Source: an uncultured Clostridia bacterium (GTDB taxonomy: Bacteria; Bacillota; Clostridia; Peptostreptococcales; Anaerovoracaceae). Taken from it: 64,000 nt of DNA. Shown piece by piece: positions 60,352 through 64,000 of the stretch (positions within the stretch are counted from its first letter, which is position 1; every line of letters begins with the position of its first letter). The notes beneath the pieces are model-generated. The model was not told the origin of the DNA. It made no database searches and saw only the letters and a program-made list of their open reading frames with translations. Position numbers and translations under genes: made by a program. The stretch covers positions 62,001 to 126,000 of the forward strand of contig CAMENZ010000001.1 in the NCBI GenBank assembly GCA_945928865.1, in the 5' to 3' direction.

Positions 60352-60848
60352 AATATTGGAAAGCAACACTAATATTTACAATAGGGCTTTTAATACAAAC
60401 CACTTTCTTGAATTTGTTTGCTGTAGCCGGACATACCCCTAATTTGCTTTTAGCCTTGGTATCAGTCTTTGGTTTTATATATGTGGGCAAGATGTATGGA
60501 ATAATTTTAGGCACTGTATTCGGGCTTCTATATGATATTTTCTATGGAATAACCTTAGGCACTACGGCTATACCTTTTGTTTTAGTGGGAATTGTTTTGA
60601 TTTTATTTCAGCATTTTATGAATGTGGATAATATTATAAATATGTGGATTGTTTCTGTTGGAAGCATTTTTGCATTTTATTTGACTAGTTGGATTTTGCA
60701 AGTTATATCGGGAAGTCCTTTAGGATTTTTATATATGCTTAAGAGAATTCCAATAACAGCTATTTACACCATGCTGGTAATCACTATTCTTTATATGATA
60801 TTGAGCAAAGGTGTGCGAAAAAGACCGAAAAGTAGGTATTTTAGATGA
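60348..60848 (+). CDS. mreD: Rod shape-determining protein MreD
   Basis: 166 residues, about five membrane helices. The family opening is seen (TLIFTIGLLIQTTFLNLF), together with GIILGTVFGLLYDIFYGITLG. Overlaps mreC and mrdA by 4 bp each (ATGA), as in a tightly coupled operon. Confidence 0.9.
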   Translation: MKYWKATLIFTIGLLIQTTFLNLFAVAGHTPNLLLALVSVFGFIYVGKMYGIILGTVFGLLYDIFYGITLGTTAIPFVLVGIVLILFQHFMNVDNIINMWIVSVGSIFAFYLTSWILQVISGSPLGFLYMLKRIPITAIYTMLVITILYMILSKGVRKRPKSRYFR

Positions 60849-63667
60849 ATGAACGAAATCTTGGTTATAGATATTATCAGATAATTGCTCTTATAGCACT
60901 TCTCTTTGTAGCTTTGTGCATAAGGCTTTTTGTGTTGTCTATAATTCAGGAGAAGAAGTGGTCGGAGGCAGCGAAGAGCCAGAACACTAAGGAGATTGTA
61001 GTTTCTGCTCCTAGAGGAGAAATACTAGATAGATATGGAAGAGTTTTAGCGGATAATAAGCAAATTTTCTCTGTAATGTTTAATGTAAGCGGTATGAAAA
61101 CGGCTGAAATAAACAGATCTGCTTATGAGGTCGTTAAGCTTTTAGAGAAAAATGGAGATAAATATGTAAACAATTTTCCTATAGTTATCACAGCTACAGG
61201 GCAATTTAAGTACAAGTTTGATATAGATAAAGTAAAATATTTAAGAAGTCTGGGTTTGAATTCAAGGGCTAAGGCAGAAGATGTTTTAGCGGCTCTTAGA
61301 GCAAAATATGAAATTGACATGACTTTAAATAGATATGAAGCGGTTAAGGTTCTTCAAGAAAAATATGGAGTCTGGCCTTCTATAAATATAGGCAGTATGA
61401 CTTTTATTTATGATAGTAAAAAAGCTTTATTCTTAGATAAGTATGGTTTGGCTAAGGAAAAAATGAATCCTAAAACTAAAAAGTTAGAAAAGGATTACAA
61501 TATTTCAGCGGAAAAAGCTTTTAAAGATCTTAGGAAGACTTATGGTTTGGATAAGCCTATAGAAGAAGGCGAGGGGATTTTGTCTGATAGAACTGTAAGA
61601 AAGATATTTAATATTAGAGAAGAAATAAAGAATACAGGCTTTAATAGGTATCGCTCCAGCACTATCGCTAAGGATGTTTCTGATGAAACTGTAGCTTATG
61701 TCTCTGAAATGGGGAATCTTTTAAAGGGTGTAGAAATTACATCTGATACAGTGAGAATTTATCCTAATAAAAATTTGGCTTCGCATATTTTGGGATATAT
61801 GGGAAGTATCGCAGATACACAGTATGATAAATATGTAAAAGAGCTGGGTTATAGTGCAGATGATTTGGTGGGCAAAGATGGCATTGAATCTACTATGGAA
61901 TCCTACCTTAGAGGTAAGGATGGAGTTAAGACTATTTTAGTCAATTCCAGTGGTGACTATATGGAAACCATTGGAGAAACTAATCCTGTTGCAGGAAAGA
62001 ATATTTATTTAACCATAGATAAGGATTTACAGAAGGTGGCGGAAGATGCTTTGGAAAAGGCGGTTTTGACCACTAAGACGGGAACTGTATTTACTAGTAA
62101 ATATGGAAATCTCAGACAAAAACAATTTTCTCATTGCGGCTCCGGAGCCGTGGTTGCTATAGATGTAGAAACAGCAGAAGTTTTAGCGATGGCAAGTTAT
62201 CCGGACTATGATCCTAACAGGTTTGCAGAAGGGATTTCCAGTAAGGATTGGGCAGCGGTTCAGAGTAAGAATCCTAGAGATTATCTGGCACCTACGCCTT
62301 TATATAATAATGCCACTCAGGCATCTGTACAGCCGGGTTCTACATTTAAACCTATTACTGCTGTAGCAGCACTACAGTGTGGACTTAATCCTTATTTGAA
62401 TATTAGAGATAAGGGACATATAATAGTTGGTAATAGGAGTTTCGGTTGTAGTGCTTGGAATGAATATAGAGGCACTCACGGCATAGAAAATTTAGCAACG
62501 GGAATCCAAAATTCCTGTAACTATTATTTCTATTGTATTGCTTCCGGTAAGGATTGGACTACAGGTGGCTCTTTAGGTTATAAGAAGAAAATTACTATCG
62601 AAAAGATTATGAAGGTAGCTAAGGAATTTGGACTGGGACAAAAGACCGGTATAGAATTGAATGAAGCTACTACAACCTTGGCATCTGCTAAGAAGAAGAT
62701 GGAAAATACTAAGAATTCCCTTAAATATTATTTATATGTAAATGCGGCTAAATTCTGGAATTCTAAGGTTTATAATGATGAAGATGCCTTAGCTAAGGAT
62801 ATTGAAATGATTGTGAACTGGACAGAAGAAGATCCTTCTAGAGGAGATATTATCAATAGATTATCCAGTGACAGTAAGGTTAAGAAAAATAAAATTGAAA
62901 CCTTGACAGATATTTGTAAATACTCATACTATATGTTAGCTCAATGGACTATAGGTGATACTTTCAACCTTTCTATAGGTCAGGGTGATAATGCCTATAC
63001 ACCGCTTCAGATGGCAAATTATGTGGCAACTTTAGGAAATGATGGAAAAAGAAATCAGGTGAGCATAGTTAAGGGCGTTGAAGATAATGAAAAGGCTAAG
63101 AAGTCTAAGGCTTATCAAATCAAGGTAAATAAGAATGAACTGGCTACGGTTATCGAAGGTATGAAGTTAGTAACTAAGCGTGGTACTTTGGCTGGATGTT
63201 TTAGCAGATTTCCTATAAATGTGGCCGGAAAGACAGGAACTGCGGAAAAAGACGGTAAGATAAATCCAAAGGATGAAGTTCAATATATTAAGGACCATTT
63301 GGGTGCTATAGCACCTGATATTTCGTGGGAACGGATTAGAAATAAGATGAATAAGCTTATGAAAGATGATCCGAAGAGATATCCGGATGAAAATAGCGCA
63401 GTAGATGATGCTTTAATTAAAGTTAGTAATAAAAGGGTTACTATTAACCAAATCAATAGGTATAAGGGCGATTATGATAACTTCGCATGGACTATAGCTA
63501 TGGCACCTGCAGAAAATCCGAAAATCGCAGTGGTAGTGCTCTTGGTTCAAGGTGGTATTTCTACTAATGCAGCACCTGTTGCCAGAGAAATTATAGGCGA
63601 ATACTTAAATGTCCAAGGGCAGGAAACTAAGACTAAGAAACTTAATTTGTCAACTACAATAAATTAG
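60845..63667 (+). CDS. mrdA: Penicillin-binding protein 2 (class B transpeptidase)
   Basis: 940 residues, much longer than the 630-residue E. coli enzyme but typical of clostridia. A membrane helix at about 12-32 is followed by the PBP dimerisation region (RGEILDRYGRVLADN) with an N-terminal insert of about 100 residues. The transpeptidase motifs are STFK at about residue 499, SCN at about 557 and KTGT at about 795. Two further inserts surround the KTG motif, one (EVQYIKDHLG...) just after it. It overlaps mreD by 4 bp. It polymerises cross-links in lateral wall growth with a RodA partner, which is not in this operon. The FHA-RodA gene at 24 kb is a candidate but has its own PBP. Confidence 0.95.
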   Translation: MNERNLGYRYYQIIALIALLFVALCIRLFVLSIIQEKKWSEAAKSQNTKEIVVSAPRGEILDRYGRVLADNKQIFSVMFNVSGMKTAEINRSAYEVVKLLEKNGDKYVNNFPIVITATGQFKYKFDIDKVKYLRSLGLNSRAKAEDVLAALRAKYEIDMTLNRYEAVKVLQEKYGVWPSINIGSMTFIYDSKKALFLDKYGLAKEKMNPKTKKLEKDYNISAEKAFKDLRKTYGLDKPIEEGEGILSDRTVRKIFNIREEIKNTGFNRYRSSTIAKDVSDETVAYVSEMGNLLKGVEITSDTVRIYPNKNLASHILGYMGSIADTQYDKYVKELGYSADDLVGKDGIESTMESYLRGKDGVKTILVNSSGDYMETIGETNPVAGKNIYLTIDKDLQKVAEDALEKAVLTTKTGTVFTSKYGNLRQKQFSHCGSGAVVAIDVETAEVLAMASYPDYDPNRFAEGISSKDWAAVQSKNPRDYLAPTPLYNNATQASVQPGSTFKPITAVAALQCGLNPYLNIRDKGHIIVGNRSFGCSAWNEYRGTHGIENLATGIQNSCNYYFYCIASGKDWTTGGSLGYKKKITIEKIMKVAKEFGLGQKTGIELNEATTTLASAKKKMENTKNSLKYYLYVNAAKFWNSKVYNDEDALAKDIEMIVNWTEEDPSRGDIINRLSSDSKVKKNKIETLTDICKYSYYMLAQWTIGDTFNLSIGQGDNAYTPLQMANYVATLGNDGKRNQVSIVKGVEDNEKAKKSKAYQIKVNKNELATVIEGMKLVTKRGTLAGCFSRFPINVAGKTGTAEKDGKINPKDEVQYIKDHLGAIAPDISWERIRNKMNKLMKDDPKRYPDENSAVDDALIKVSNKRVTINQINRYKGDYDNFAWTIAMAPAENPKIAVVVLLVQGGISTNAAPVAREIIGEYLNVQGQETKTKKLNLSTTIN

Positions 63668-63687
63668 TTTAATATTGAAATTATTAC

Positions 63688-63719
63688 CTCAAAATCTGTT
63701 CGGCAAGGGAGATTTTGAG
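63688..63719. promoter_or_regulatory. Inverted repeat in the mrdA-minD gap
   Basis: CTCAAAATCT (63688-63697) and AGATTTTGAG (63710-63719) form a perfect 10-bp stem around a 12-nt loop. No T run follows, so it is more likely an mRNA processing or regulatory hairpin than a terminator. Confidence 0.45.
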
Positions 63720-63764
63720 ATAGAATAGTGAAATTCACAAAGGTAAAAGAGGGAGGCTCAAAAT

Positions 63765-64000
63765 ATGGGAAAAACTATAGTCGTGGCGTCAGGAAAAGGC
63801 GGTACAGGCAAAACTATGTTTACAGCTAATTTAGGAGCTATGCTGGCTAAAAAAGGTAGCCGTGTAGTTTTAATAGATATGGATACAGGTCTTAGAAATT
63901 TGGATCTGTATTTAGGCTTGGAAAATAATGTGGTGTATGATGTGAATGACGTGCTAAGTGGAATGTGCAGAATTAAGCAGGCACTTATTAAACATAAAAC
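63765..64000 (+). CDS. minD: Septum site-determining protein MinD (partial)
   Basis: The first 78 codons are in the window and the rest is cut by its end. The deviant Walker A motif KGGTGKT is at residues 11-17, followed by LIDMDTGLRNLDLYLGLEN, the MinD/ParA family pattern. The start is the ATG at 63765, 8 nt after GGGAGG. It follows mrdA with a 97-bp gap and no minC in between, although mreBCD-minC-minD is the common Firmicutes order. Confidence 0.9.
   Translation, partial: MGKTIVVASGKGGTGKTMFTANLGAMLAKKGSRVVLIDMDTGLRNLDLYLGLENNVVYDVNDVLSGMCRIKQALIKHK

Noticed and set aside
60845..63667. Fusion of PBP2 with an extra domain
   Set aside because: The extra length is spread over inserts in the PBP fold, as is common in clostridial PBP2. 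No separate domain is recognisable.
1..64000. CRISPR arrays, tRNA, rRNA, transposons or prophage
   Set aside because: No regularly spaced repeats, no cloverleaf with CCA-type end, no transposase or phage genes were found on reading both strands.

Overview
The window is a stretch of chromosome from a low-G+C Gram-positive anaerobe, most likely a clostridium (Clostridia; a Peptostreptococcales or Anaerovoracaceae-like lineage is my guess from gene content, not a measured placement). Supporting signs are AT-rich DNA, strong AGGAGG-type ribosome binding sites, frequent TTG starts, a GTP-type PEP carboxykinase, a Ptb-type phosphotransacylase, aldo/keto reductases with ferredoxin tails, and a very long clostridial PBP2. 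I see no rRNA, tRNA, CRISPR array, insertion sequence or prophage. The window is essentially ordinary chromosome, and its interest lies in regulatory DNA and gene neighbourhoods.

Layout. 1-4 kb: two unknown membrane proteins, then pckG and rpsT on the minus strand (rpsT has a structured leader), then a small frameshifted gene. 4-9 kb: lepA-hemW-glpK. 8.7-16.7 kb: a hotdog thioesterase and a MerR regulator behind a MerR-type promoter, a HAD phosphatase-MFS-GDPD operon, a three-gene overlapping glycolipid-type cluster (glycosyltransferase, deacetylase, flippase-like protein), and a GNAT. 16.7-24 kb: M13 peptidase, amino-acid permease, alkaline-phosphatase-like protein, then on the minus strand a CAP/Fn3 surface protein and an aldo/keto reductase. 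24-27.2 kb: an FHA-FtsW/RodA fusion coupled to a penicillin-binding protein.

27.5-35 kb: a GlnK/GlnL-like two-component system divergent from a complete branched-chain amino acid ABC transporter (livJHMGF type). Between them lies an array of about nine TTTGAAG repeats at roughly 10-bp spacing. 35-48.6 kb: mixed housekeeping genes (Rrf2 regulator, isochorismatase-family hydrolase, small alarmone synthetase, RlmD-type methyltransferase, phosphodiester glycosidase, YeiH-family transporter, Ptb, flavin reductase, prmA, rsmE). 48.7-54.2 kb: an iron cluster made of a DtxR/MntR-type repressor, a FeoB-associated Cys-rich peptide, an AraC regulator and two ABC exporter-type half transporters. The operator-like motif GTTAGC-N5-CTAA occurs in front of both target units, and the AraC/ABC divergent pair reads from a perfectly symmetric promoter. 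54.2-64 kb: M29 aminopeptidase, lipid kinase, nrdR, cmk, then radC-mreB-mreC-mreD-mrdA-minD (minD runs off the window), the cell-elongation block, with no minC between mrdA and minD.

How parts work together. Two transpeptidase/glycosyltransferase sets (the FHA-RodA/PBP pair and mreBCD/mrdA) serve wall synthesis. The glycolipid trio plus GDPD, GlpK and the lipid kinase suggest membrane and glycerol-phosphate turnover. The iron cluster looks like a small self-contained regulon, and the two-component system probably activates the branched-chain amino acid transporter. All functional calls are from motifs read by eye. No database search or folding program was run.
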